Source: Calvatia gigantea (Eukaryota > Basidiomycota > Agaricomycetes > Agaricales > Lycoperdaceae). Taken from it: 64,000 nucleotides of DNA. The notes beneath the pieces were generated by a model that did no database searches, was not told the DNA's origin, and saw only the letters and a program-made list of their open reading frames with translations. The stretch lies in the NCBI GenBank assembly GCA_025093985.1, contig JACAAK010000006.1, positions 1,984,001-2,048,000 on the forward strand, in the 5' to 3' direction. Position 1 is the stretch's first letter. Every line of letters begins with the position of its first letter. The position numbers and the translations under genes were made by a program. Positions 22,390 through 33,035 of the stretch are shown here, piece after piece.

Positions 22390-22697
22390 TGTTATGACCT
22401 TAGTCTGAGTTTACCTCAGGTTGCAACTTTGGGCTAAGACTTGAGGGTGAGTAAGGGGAGGAGAACAAGAGATGGTTAAGTGTACCGAATACAATGGATG
22501 TATGTACACTTAAATACAGAGAGTCATCCAGTTGAATGGATGGAGTAACTACATAAAACATCTGGCAAAGTAGGCATAGTAGTTAATTTGAGTCATAACC
22601 GGAGATTGCTCAACAGGAATAGATGAAACAGATGTACTAGCAGTATAGGAATGCAAACAAGGATGGAGCATGATATGATTGGTGAAAATCCATAACA
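22390..22697 (-). repeat. 3' LTR of E1
   Basis: 308 bp, plus-strand ends TGTTATGACC and CATAACA. The polypurine tract, seen on the plus strand as ATACCCCCCAATT, directly follows at 22698. Confidence 0.85.
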
Positions 22698-22712
22698 ATA
22701 CCCCCCAATTTG

Positions 22713-24018
22713 GCTTCATGCCTCAGGAAGCTTTGTCAAAGTCACCATTGACTATAGTGGAGGCGAGGGCTTTCTTGGTGGCTCCAATGAGGTACTTTCC
22801 ATTGTTCAAATGTGCGAAGAAGACAGGCAAGTGGCTTCGACTGTTCTGACGGATAGGGACTGGGATGTTATGACCTTAGTCTGAGTAAACCTCAGGTTGC
22901 AACTTAGGCTAAGACTTGAGGGCGAGTAAGGGGAGGAGAACTAGAGATGGTTAAGCATACCAAATACAGGAGTATGTATGTATGCTTAAATATGGTAGAC
23001 ATCCAGTTGAACGGATGGAGGTAACTACATGAAACGTCTGACGATAATGGTGTAGTAGTTACTGTGAGTCAATACTTGGAGATCGCTGGACTGGAATAAG
23101 TGAAACAGGTACAGGACGGAGTAGAACGCAGACAAGTATGAAGTGGATATGAATAGGCGAAAGTTCACAATATGGGACATTGTTGAATGGGAAGTCGGTT
23201 GTAGTAAAGTTGTCCCAATAGTTCTTGACTATCATTTTCCAGTAGTGTTGGTCCTTTTCTTGTCCTGGTAACATAGTGCAGAATCTTGCAGAAGGGAGAA
23301 AAACCAATACAAGTTATGGTGGAGTGATAGTTTTTATGAAGTGGTGGAGTGAGTTGACTTCTTCCTTCATGGAGACAGTTGTTTCTTCATCCATGGGTGT
23401 GTCGGATCAGGTCAGTGGCATGGGGTTGATTGTAGTGTGGAGCTCGGAGAGGGTGCTGTGGATTCTGTCAATGAGGGCATTGATCTCCAGATCTTCGGTG
23501 GTCTTATTGTGTCTAAGTAGGTTTATTGCTACATTGGCGAGCTCTAGGAAGATGTTGGCAATGTCGAGGTGTTTGAATACTTCTAGTCCAAGGTCGACGT
23601 GGTTGTGGAGACTGTAGACACAGTCTTGTTCACTGGGTATGAGTGTGGATTGTTCTAAGGCCCAGAAGATGGCAGGAATGTGTTGGTTGGTGGATGAGGA
23701 CACATTGGTAAACCCTGCATACATGTTGGCAAAGGTGATGCATGCAGTAGCAAGGGCAATGTGCCTGTTGATGACTAGCCACTTATTTTGAGCAGTGATG
23801 GTTTCTATTTCACTATTGGTGGCCTTGTCAACATCTTTTAGTAGAGATTCAAGGAGTCTCTGTGCTGGGGATAGCATGGTGGTGAGGTTGTAATGAGTGC
23901 CCTGAAGGGCAGGTGCTTGACTGTTGCCTGGCTCTGGAAGGGGGATGGAGGAGATTGTGGTTGGGTTGGGGTGGACAAGGGAACAAATAGTGACACAGTT
24001 GGCTTGGGAGGAAGGCAT
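22713..24018 (-). pseudogene. family A third ORF (E1 copy), split by a solo LTR
   Basis: ORF3 starts MPSSQANCVTIC at 24018, exactly 6 nt after the pol stop (TAG at 24027-24025). The N-terminal half is open for 203 codons, with ALATACITFANMYAGFTN and LGLEVFKHLDIANIFLELAN. A stop follows at about 23407, and the solo LTR 22866-23173 breaks the C-terminal part. I do not recognise the protein. It is present in E1, E2, E3, E6 and E7, so it belongs to the element. It has no membrane segment or zinc motif that I can see. Confidence 0.75.
22866..23173 (-). repeat. solo LTR, family A
   Basis: The LTR is flanked by the 5-bp duplication TGGGA (22861-22865 and 23174-23178) and interrupts ORF3 of E1. No internal sequence accompanies it. 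Confidence 0.85.
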
Positions 24019-24024
24019 GTCTGG

Positions 24025-24744
24025 CTAGTTTCTTTGGTTTGGTGATGATTTTTTGGTTCTTCTACCCCCCTTTTTATAGGTATCCTCTGGATGCCTTTTT
24101 TGGTAATCTGCTATTGCGTCTTGAGCATTTGTCAAGTTGGATTCTGCTGTCCACGTATCTTCTTCATTGCTGTATCCCTTCCAATGGACTAGGAATTGAT
24201 AGCCCCTTCCACATTTTCTTCATCTGCGGATTTCCTCTACTTCATACTCCTCTTCATTGTTGATGATGATTGGGTCAGGTGCTGATGGTTGTTTTTGACT
24301 CGGGAACTCGGCCTTGTGGGCTGGTGACAGGAGCTGTTCATTAAATACACCATGGATGGCCCATCCTTCTGGTAGGGCTAGCTAGTATGCCACTTCTCCT
24401 ATCTTCTCCTTGATAAGGAAAGGCCCATACCATTTTTGGCCTAGCTTCTTTGATGTTTGATTGGTATGGATGTTGGTGTTTTCCAGCCATACTGCATTGC
24501 CTATTTGATGTGTCGTGGTGTAGATTTTACTGTGGTCGTGTTATTGTTTTATCTTTTCTTGATATGTCCATAGTGCTGATGCGGCATTATTTCAGGCGGC
24601 CTGAAGATATTTTAGGAATTCAGTGATGACAGGGTTGTTTGTTGCTGGCTCATTCTTGCCCTTCTATGGGTTTCTTCCGTAGTTTGGGAAGAATGGCATT
24701 TCCTGTGTCCCTCCGTGTCATTTGTCGTTGTACTGGAATTCTGC
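24025..24744 (-). pseudogene. E1 pol C-terminus (integrase tail, chromodomain)
   Basis: On the minus strand, the part upstream of the TAG at 24027 reads as the family A integrase C-terminal region and chromodomain, as in E7 (57784-58320). It has many in-frame stops. It is cut at 24744 by E2 and resumes at 33036. Confidence 0.75.
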
Positions 24745-24749
24745 AATGG

Positions 24750-25055
24750 TGTTACGACCTTAGTCTGAGTAAACCTCAGGTTGCAACTTAGGCTAAGACT
24801 TGAGGGTGAGTAAGGGAGGGAAAAACTAAGTGGTTAAGTGTACTGAATATGGGAGTATGTATGTATGCTTAAATACAGTGGACATCTGGTTGAACAGATG
24901 GAGGTAGCTACATGAAACGTCCAATGGTAACAGTGTGGTAGTTACTGTGAGTCAATGTTCAGAGATCACTGGACTGGAATAGATGAAACAGGTACAGGAT
25001 GGACTAGAATGCAGACTAGCATGGAGCGGTTATAAATAGACAAGAGTTCACAACA
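24750..25055 (-). repeat. 3' LTR of E2
   Basis: 306 bp, plus-strand ends TGTTACGACC and CACAACA, followed by the PPT (ATATCCCCCGATT on the plus strand). Confidence 0.85.
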
Positions 25056-25070
25056 ATATCCCCCGATTAG

Positions 25071-25804
25071 GCTTCATGCCTCAGGAAGCTCATCAAAGTC
25101 TTTATTTACTACTGCGGCAGCAAGTGCCTTTTTAGTGGCGGTGATGAGGAACTTTCCTTTGTTGGAACACACTAAGAAGATGGGTGAGTGGCTTCGTCCA
25201 TCTTGCCAGATAGGGACTGGGATGCCATTGTATGGGAAGTCGGTGGTGGTGGAGCTGTCCCAGTAGTTCTTGACTATTCGAGTTCCAATAGTGTTGGTCC
25301 TTTTCTTGTCCTGGCAGTACAGTGTGGAATCTTGCAGGTGGAAGAAAAACTGATACTGAGCTGTGGTGGTGTAATGGTTTTTATGAAACGACAGAGGGTG
25401 TTGACTTCCTCTTTCATGGAAACTGTGGTCTCTTCAGTCCATGGGGGTATCAGTGTAGGTTGGTGGCATGGAGTTAACAGTGTCATGTAGTTCAGAGAGG
25501 GTGATATAAATCCTGTTGACCAAGGTGTTGATGTCAAGGGTCTTTGTTTGACTTGTCTCTCCCAAGTAGCTTCATAGCTATAGTCGGCAAGCTCTAAGAA
25601 TATGTTGGCAATGTCGAGGTGGTTAAAGACCTCAAGGCCCAAATCAATTCGGCTCTGGAGCCCTTGGACGCGATCTTGTTCATTAGGGGTGAGGGCGGAC
25701 TGGTCTAGTGCTCAGAAGATGGCGGGAATATGCTGGTTGGTGGAGGAGGAGGCATTGGTGAATCCGGCATACATGTCGGCAAAGGTGATGCAAGTGGTGG
25801 CGAG
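25071..25804 (-). pseudogene. family A third ORF (E2 copy), truncated
   Basis: The minus strand includes MGLEVFNHLDIANIFLELAD and, downstream, the CRFIKTITPPQLSISF region aligned with E7 ORF3. Frameshifts are present. The N-terminal part is lost where the family D LTR begins at 25805. Confidence 0.65.
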
Positions 25805-26148
25805 TGTTGAATCTCGATCCGTACCACTACGTTGGTTCAGTCTATTTATAGCTGAAACGGGTTCTTGAGTACTTCACTCTTGAAGAGAGATAACGGACAA
25901 TGTACTAGACCGCACTCTAGGTTGCTGGTCATGGTCTATTAGATAGAACAATGTACGCAGTATGCTCTGTATATGCTACTGGCAGATAAGACCTCACCTG
26001 TATTAGGTAGAACGGCGCACAGACCAGAGACATTAGATATATAAGACCTATGTAGTATGCGTACATTCTTTAGACAATCCAGTCTTCTCTTTGCCCATCA
26101 TTCCTCTAAGATATCCTCTAGCCACAGTCTACAATTATCATCTCAACA
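25805..26148 (+). repeat. LTR of family D (TGTTGA...TCAACA)
   Basis: The 344-bp sequence starts TGTTGAATCTCGATCC and ends ATCATCTCAACA, so its ends are inverted copies (TGTTGA/TCAACA). Flanks GCGAG and AACCC do not match. About 35 bp after it do not belong to E2, so part of an internal region was probably kept and E2 sequence was deleted. A truncated relative lies at 21063. Confidence 0.6.
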
Positions 26149-26186
26149 AACCCAGTGAGTACGACTCCCCTCCGCCACTAGCTTAT

Positions 26187-29100
26187 GCTATTGCTGTACC
26201 CCTTCCTCATTTCCGTCATCCATGGATTTCCTCTACTTTGTACTCTTCTTCATTGTTGATGATTATTGGATCAGGCACTGATGGTTGTTTTTGACTTGGG
26301 AACTCTGCCTAGTGTGCTGGTGTCAGGAGCTATTCATTGAATATATCATGGATGGCCCATCCATCTGGTAGTGCCAGCCAATATGCTGCTTCTCCTATCT
26401 TTTCCTTAATAAGGAAGGTCCATACTGTTTTTGGCCTAGCTTCTTTGATGTCTGATTGGTATGGATGTTGGTGTTCTCCAACCATACTTTATCTCCTATT
26501 TGATATGTGTTGGTGTAGGTTCTACTGCAGTTGTGCTGCTGTTTCATCTTTTCTTGGTATGTCTGTAGTGCTGATGAGACATTGTCTCAGGCAGCCTGTA
26601 ATTGTCCCAGGAATGCTGTGGCAATGGGATTGTTTGTTGTTGGCTCATTCTTGCCTTTCCATGGATTTCTTCCATAGTTTAGGGAAAATGGCATTTCCTG
26701 TGTTCCTCCATATTGCTTGTCATTATATTGGAATTCTGCGATGGGGAGCTATTCTGCCCAGTCGTCCTGGTCATAGTTGCAGTACAGGCAGATATAAGTT
26801 TCCACTTCTCTGTTGATGTGTTTGGTTTGTCCATCTGTTTGGGGGTAGTATGCTATTGATAGATTTTGTTCAATGCCGAGTCCTTTGAATAACTCCTTGG
26901 TGAATTCTGATGCGAATTGAGGTCCTCAGTCACTGAGTACTTTCCTCAGCAATCCATGTAGCTTCCATATTTTGTCTCTATATATCTTTGTGACATCTTT
27001 AGATGAAGCATCTGTGGTTGTCGCTGAGAGTCATATCATTTTTGTGAAACAGTCCACAATGACTAGTATTGCGTCTTTTCCTTTAGACTCTGGTAGTGGT
27101 CCAATCATGTCAATGCTGATTTCTTCCCAAGGCCCATTTGGTATTGGGAGGGGGTGTAGTGGCAACTTGAGCGGTGTCGTTCTTGATTTGTTCCTTTGGC
27201 AGGCTTGGCATCCTCAAATATATCTTTTTACATCCTTTTGTATTGATGGCCACCAGTAGTCTCAGCTGTGTTGTCCTGGGTATCCTGCATCTGGGGTCTC
27301 GTGGTACTGTATTAGGATTTCTTCTCGTAGTTTCTGATCGGGTAGGATGTATGCACTATTCTGTTTGTAGATAACCCTGTCGTCTTTGGTGAGCTGGGAT
27401 CCTTGCTTCTTTAGCTCAGTTAGGACTGTGGTTTCTCATTGGGTTCGGCTTCGGATTTGTTCTAGGAGGTTTGATTTGATGAATAATTCTGCTTGTAGGA
27501 GTACCATGTTGTCTGTGCTTTCTGTCTGTAGCCAGCTTTCTCAGATCATAGTGACTAGTTTATCTTCCTGTCCTTCTGGCACTTGGTGGATTCAGGACAG
27601 CAGGTTGGCTTTTGTGTTTGTTTTTCTGGGTACATGTTGTAGTGTGAAGTCATAGTCTTGTAATCGCAGCTACTACCGTGCTTGTCATCTGTTTAACTTC
27701 TGTGGTTCTTGGTAATACTTGAGGTTCTCATGGTCAGTCCAGATTTCGAACCTTTCTTCTGTGTCTAGAAGGTAGTGTCTCCACTCCTTCAGGGCATGGA
27801 TGATAGCCAACAACTCTTTGTTGTATATTTCGTAGTTCCATTCTGCCAGTAACAGCGTTTGTAAAGTGAAAGTGATTGGATGCCATTTGTCTTCTTGTAG
27901 CTGTGAAAGTACCCCTCCTAATGCATAGTCTGATGCATCGACTTCTACTCTGAATTGGCCATGTCTTTGTGGCAATGTCAGGACAGGTTTCTTGGTGATA
28001 TATTTTTTGAGTTGGTTGAACGAGTCTTGGTGTTCTTGTACCCATTCCCATGTGGCCGCCCCTTTGAGTTTATTTAAAGGTCTCACAATCATACTGAAGT
28101 TTTTGATGAAACATCGATAGTAGTTTGCAAAGCCCAGGAACCTTTCCATCCCTTTGGTGTTCTTGGGTTCGGGCCAATCCTGTACCAATTTTACTTTATC
28201 CTCTTCCATTTCAATTTGTCCATGTCCTACTCGAACTCCTAGCATTGGAATTTTTTCTGTATTGAAGATACACTTGGTTCATTTGAAGCATAAATTGTAC
28301 TGGGCTGCTCATTCTAGAAATTGTATTGTTCATTCCTTTAGTTGCTCCTTAGTGTCTCCTGGGATGGTGAAGTCATCCATATAGTTTACAATGTCTCCAT
28401 TTTGTAAGAGGTCGCAGAAGATGCTTGTCATCATTCTGGAGAATGTCCCTGGTGAGTTGCTCAGACCAAAATACATGACTGTTGGTTCGAAGAGTCCTTC
28501 ATTGGTGAGGAAGGCGGCTTTCCATTTGTCTCCTTCTTTGATCCTGACATTGTTGTATCCCTAGATGATGTCCAGCTTATTGAAATATTTTGCTTTTCCA
28601 AGTTTGTCGATTACTTCACCAATTCTTGGTAATGGTGTTTTGTCTTTGATCACCACATTGTTTAGTCGTCTGTAGTCTTGGATTAGCCTTTTGGATCCAT
28701 CTTTCTTTGGGATGAAGAATGTTGGTACTGTGTATGGGGATTTCGACAGTTGTATTTGTCCTGATTCTAGGTTTTCCTTGATGAATGACTTGAGTTCATC
28801 CTGCTCTTTGACCATTATGTTGTACGTCCCTGCACTTATTTCCTTTGGGGCATCTTCGGTTAGGACTATCTTGTGATTCCATTCGGTTCGTTCTGGGAGC
28901 TTGTCAAATGTTGTTTTGTTGAATAAGTGTGTGAACGGTTGCATGTAGTCTGGTAGGTCTTTTGGTTTGGTTGGGTCTGGCTCATCTTCTTCTTCCCATA
29001 AGTCTTCCATGGTGGCTATGCTTCATATTTTTTCAGTGATAGGAATATTCTGATGGAGAAATTGGCAGCCTGGTGGGCATCAGGTGAACTTGATTTCTCT

Positions 29101-29340
29101 GTTGTTCCAATCTACTTCTGGGTTATGTTTGACTAGCCAATCATGTCCTAGGAAGACTTCTGCTCTGTTCTGTAGTTGCACAACTGAGGCTTTGATTTGC
29201 TCTTTATGTCCCTGGATGTCAATGTTAATCATAATTGTCTCTATTACTCTTCTGCCTTGATTGGATGTTCCGTCTGCATTTAGTACCAAAATTTGTTGTT
29301 CCAGCTTCTGGGTAGGGAGTCTTTCTTCATCTATGAGTTT
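26187..29340 (-). pseudogene. E2 pol: protease, RT, RNase H, integrase, chromodomain
   Basis: Minus-strand order: protease around 29340-29080 (VVQLQNRAEVFLGHDWL), RT from 29010 (FFIPKKDGSKRLIQDYRRLN), RNase H 28245-27685 (RVEVDASDYALGGVLSQ, YEIYNKELLAIIHALKEW, then IWTDHENLKYY), H2C2 and integrase core 27400-26800, integrase C-terminus and start of the chromodomain to about 26187. Stops interrupt it, mostly TGA at positions where sister copies have CGA, for example LSD-stop-GP near 26925 versus LSDRGP in E6. Confidence 0.8.
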
Positions 29341-29499
29341 TTATACTGATGCTACTGGTTGTGCATCCCGAGTCTACAATGGTGTTGACTGTTATTTCTT
29401 TCCCTGCCAGTTTGTATTTTCCCTTTTAGATTCAGTTCATGCTTTCTTCTCTGAGGAATCGTGTAGAATTTGTCTGATATCCTAGATACAAGCTTTTTG

Positions 29500-31115
29500 A
29501 CTCTTAAGGTAGCACTTACTCGGAGTCTTCAGAAAAATCCTTCTCTTCTTCATTGGTGACCTCTTCTACTCCTTCAGGACTTGGATCTTCTTGGGTACAG
29601 TGCAGGCTTTGGCTATATGCCCCTTTTTGCCACAGTTGTAGCATATTAACCCCTTGGGCTTTTTGCAATCTTTGGCAATGTCCTCAGGCCAGATTCTTCG
29701 GAACGGCTATGTTCTAGAGGCAACCGTTAAAGGGACCACCATCCGTGATAAATCAGGAGGAGCTGTATTATCCGCCTGGCCTCATCGTTTGTTCAAAAAC
29801 AACGTACATACGGTGCACACGTATGTCTTGCAAAATAGCAAGGAGAAACCAGTAGCGTTGACATTACGCAACTTGATTATATCGATTGGCATCGTCGAAT
29901 GGGACACCCTTCGGATCGCGCGCTCTCCGAGCTTCCAAAGCACGTTGAGGGCATCGCGTCGATTCCCGCGCCATCAACTCGGAAAGGCATTTGCGACGGC
30001 TGTGCTATACTGATGCTACTGGTTGTGCATCCCGAGTCTACAATGGTGTTGACTGTTATTTCTTTCCCTGCCGTTTGTATTTTCCCTTTTAGATTCAGTT
30101 CATGCTTTCTTCTCTGAGGAATCATGTAGAATTTGTCTGATATCCTAGATACCCAAAAATGCCACAATTGTAGCATTTCAGCTCTCCTTTGTCATTGAAG
30201 ACATGATACCTACTTCCTATCTCCATGGGTTCACCCATTCCTCCATAGGTAGGTACCAGTGTTTGTTTTCCTGTCTCTTCGGTATTCAGATGCTTCATAT
30301 CCTTGTCCAACAGAAAGTATGGCTTCTTTCCATTCTGCATATGTGTCTGGTCTGGCTGAAGGTGGATAGCCGGTGATCGTATGTATGATATCCTGTCAGG
30401 CATTCTTCCTAAGTAGGAACATGGTGTGCTTGCTATCAGTCTTGGCTTTGCTTTTCAATACTTCAAATTTGATTAGGTAGTCAGCGGTGTTTCGGTTTCC
30501 TTGTTTGAATTTTTCGATCTGCCATTCCACTTTGCTGTTTGAGGCATCATCTAAGAAGGTCCTTCTAAATTCCTTGGAGAAGACCTTCCAGTCTACTGAA
30601 TCTTCGGATTCCAGGATGGCTGGTACTCTCATAGCTGCATATGCTCCTGCAGTTCCCCCTCACAGCCTGGCTAGGACTACTATAGCTTTATTGTCTGCTG
30701 AGACTATCTTGTTGAACTTTATGAAGAGGGTCATTGCTCTCCACCAGTCATCGAACTTGGTGTGGGTACCATTGAAAAACCCTGGGTCTGGCACTAGGCC
30801 TTTCCCACTGGGTGTTGTTGCAGGTACTACTGCATTGTCAGTCATGTTGGAGTTGATTTCTGATTCTGTTTCATCCGAGCTTGATTTGTCTGATTTCTCT
30901 TGATGGACTATCTCTTCCTCTGCTAGGTCGAGTTCATTTAGAAGTTCTGGTAATACTTCTTCTTCTGCTGGGTTTACTCTGGGTTTGCCATGTATTTCTT
31001 CAGTTGGTTCTTCAGATACTTCAGGGTTCCCTGCTTCTTCTTCGTCTGATGTCTCAGATTTGTCGTTGGTAACTTCAAGATTCAGTTCTCTGTATTCGTC
31101 TGGGTTTGAGCTCAT
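29500..31115 (-). pseudogene. Gag of E2, with filler insertion
   Basis: Gag starts MSSNPDEYRELNLEV (31115), with the core WWRAMTLFIKFNKIVSADNK, WQIEKFKQGNRNTADYLIKF and a zinc-knuckle CYNCGIFG at about 30150. The reading frame is broken at 30660 and 30403, and the knuckle region is split by the insertion at 29684-30152. Gag forms the virus-like particle and binds RNA. Confidence 0.78.
29684..30152. mobile_element. filler insertion 1: copia fragment plus copied gypsy piece
   Basis: 29684-30005 is copia polyprotein sequence; the plus frame reads DWHRRMGHPSDRALSELPKH (GAG-pre-integrase motif) ending CDGCA. 30006-30152 repeats E2 positions 29342-29489 almost exactly. Outside the insert the gypsy sequence is continuous (GGCAATGTCC then AAAAATGCC). 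So a copia piece and a copy of sequence about 200 bp away entered together. Confidence 0.7.
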
Positions 31116-31226
31116 ATACTGGCTCCTGGGTTGCTTCTGTTCAGGCCTGTTTCAGCCTACTCCTTGCAAGGTGAGGTGGGGACGCTTAAACCAAATGTCA
31201 AGGTGAGGTGGGGACGCTTAACCAAA

Positions 31227-31461
31227 TGTTATGACCTTAGTCTGAGTAAACCTCAGGTTGTGACTTAGGCTAAGACTTGAGGGTGAGTAAGGGAGGGAAG
31301 AACTAAGTGGTTAAGCATACTGAATACAGGAGTATGTATGTATGCTTAAATACAGTGGACATCTGGTTGAACAGATGGAGGTAGCTACATGAAACGTCCG
31401 ATGGTAATGGTGCAGTAGTTACTGTGAGTCAATGTTCAGAGATCACTGGACTGAATAGATG
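31227..31461 (-). repeat. 5' LTR of E2, left part
   Basis: Starts TGTTATGACC and stops at GAATAGATG, where filler insertion 2 begins. Its missing remainder (AAACAGATAC...CACAACA) is at 32961-33030. Confidence 0.8.
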
Positions 31462-32488
31462 GCATGTGGACAGAGATGTATGGGACACCAACAACGAGGA
31501 GTTCCCAATCCCTGTTCCCAAACGTCGTGCTGTTGGTTCTGACCAGATAGAGCCGCGTCGTTCTGAACGACAAGGCAGGCCTCCTGTTAGACCAGGAAAT
31601 ACATACGGGGAGAGGAGGCGTCCAATTTCGATTGAAAGAGAAATAGATCGGACTCACCGACAAGAACAGCAGAGGCAAAGGCAGCACGTACGCGCCAATG
31701 CCCCTTCGGACGAAGTTATCCGCGAGCGAAGAGCAAGGACTAACCATCCTGAATATGTGAGGCAAAGAGTTCGTGCTGAGCGGTATCCGCCACAACCCTT
31801 TGATATGCCTCCATTTCTCCCTCCACGTCCGGAACTGCCGCCTATGCCTGAAATCAATGATCCAACGTCTCATGACGTAAATGATATGGATATTGAAAGG
31901 CTTGTCGCTGAGGGAGGAGTAAAACTGATCGATTTCTTGATACAGACGGTACATAATACCGCACACGGAGAGCCTGAAACTTTCCGTGACATGCTTAAGC
32001 TTCCTGAGCCTATCAAGGCAAAATGGATGGCTGCGTGTATCGAGGAACTCGACGCGTTGAAAAAACGCGGAGTATATGAACTGGTAGATCTTCCGAAAGG
32101 AAGGAGGACGGTTAAAAACCGTTGGGTATTTCTCGAAAAGTCCGATGGCCGCCTGCGAGCTCGCTTAGTTGCGAAGGGGTTCTCGCAGATTGAAGGCATC
32201 GACTATAACGAGCTTTTCTCACCAGTTGTCCGCTACGAGTCAGCGCGCGTAAGCTTCGCACTCGCCGCAATCCACGATTGGGATATGCATAGCGTTGACG
32301 TAAAAACTGCCTATTTATATGGCAAACTGGACGAGGAAATATACATGGAACAGCCCGAAGGGTTTCGACTTCCCGGGCAGGAAGGAAAAGTATGGAGACT
32401 TAGACGAGCGATTTACGGCCTTAAACAAGCCGGTCGCCAGTGGTGGAAAGAATTGCATCAATTTATGATTGAGCTGGGATTTAGCTGG
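31462..32488 (+). pseudogene. copia polyprotein fragment (linker and RVT_2 start)
   Basis: An uninterrupted frame of about 340 codons holds an R/P-rich linker, then the Ty1/copia reverse transcriptase (RVT_2) beginning: KNRWVFLEKSDGRLRARLVA, GIDYNELFSPVVRYESARV, DVKTAYLYGKLDEEIYMEQP, RRAIYGLKQAGRQWW. It ends before the catalytic Y-x-DD. It is rich in CpG and open, unlike the decayed gypsy around it. Together with 32489-32960 it forms filler insertion 2 in the 5' LTR of E2. Confidence 0.85.
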
Positions 32489-32960
32489 TGCAGGTACTAC
32501 TGCATTGTCAGTCATGTTGGAGTTGATTTCTGATTCTGTTTCATCCGAGCTTGATTTGTCTGATTTCTCTGATGGACTATCTCTTCCTCTGCTAGGTCGA
32601 GTTCATCTGCTAGTTCAAGTTCATAGAAGTTCTGGTAATACTTCTTCTTCTGCTGGGTTTACTCTGGGTTTGCCATGTATTTCTTCAGTTGGTTCTTCAG
32701 GTACTTCAGGGTTCCCTGCTTCTTCTTCGTCTGATGTCTCAGATTTGTCGTTGGTAACTTCAAGATTCAGTTCTCTGTATTCGTCTGGGTTTGAGCTCAT
32801 ATACTGGCTCCTGGGTTGCTTCTGTTCAGGCCTGTTTCAGCCTACTCCTTGCAAGGTGAGGTGGGGACGCTTAACCAAATGTTATGACCTTAGTCTGAGT
32901 AAACCTCAGGTTGTGACTTAGGCTAAGACTTGAGGGCTGAGTAAGGGAGGGAAGAACTAA
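32489..32960 (-). repeat. copied gypsy segment in filler insertion 2
   Basis: It repeats the gag N-terminus, leader and first part of the LTR found at 30819-31306. Differences: it lacks the tandem 31-bp duplication at 31164-31226, and it has a small insertion (about 32606-32628) in gag. The source may therefore be a sister element rather than the immediate neighbour. Confidence 0.7.
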
Positions 32961-33030
32961 AAACAGATACAGGATGGACTAGAATGCAGACTAGCACAGA
33001 GCGATTATAGATAGATGAGAGTTCACAACA
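32961..33030 (-). repeat. 5' LTR of E2, right part
   Basis: AAACAGATAC to GTTCACAACA, completing the LTR that starts at 31227. The E2 target duplication AATGG follows. Confidence 0.8.
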
Positions 33031-33035
33031 AATGG

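Larger units (their letters stand above)
24750..33030 (-). mobile_element. Ty3/gypsy family A element E2, nested in E1
   Basis: Nearly full length, minus orientation, flanked by AATGG (24745-24749 and 33031-33035). Order from its 5' side: split 5' LTR (33030-32961 and 31461-31227), gag 31115-29500, pol 29340-26187, ORF3 remnant 25804-25071, PPT 25056-25068, 3' LTR 24750-25055. It contains a family D LTR (25805-26148) and two filler insertions with copia sequence (29684-30152 and 31462-32960). Confidence 0.85.

Noticed and set aside
25805..26148. Clean solo LTR of family D
   Set aside because: The flanking 5-mers (GCGAG and AACCC) do not match and E2 sequence is missing on one side, so the event was not a simple insertion and LTR recombination.
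31462..32960. A functional copia element inserted in E2
   Set aside because: There are no LTRs, no integrase and no catalytic RT half; both copia pieces are internal fragments joined to copied gypsy DNA.
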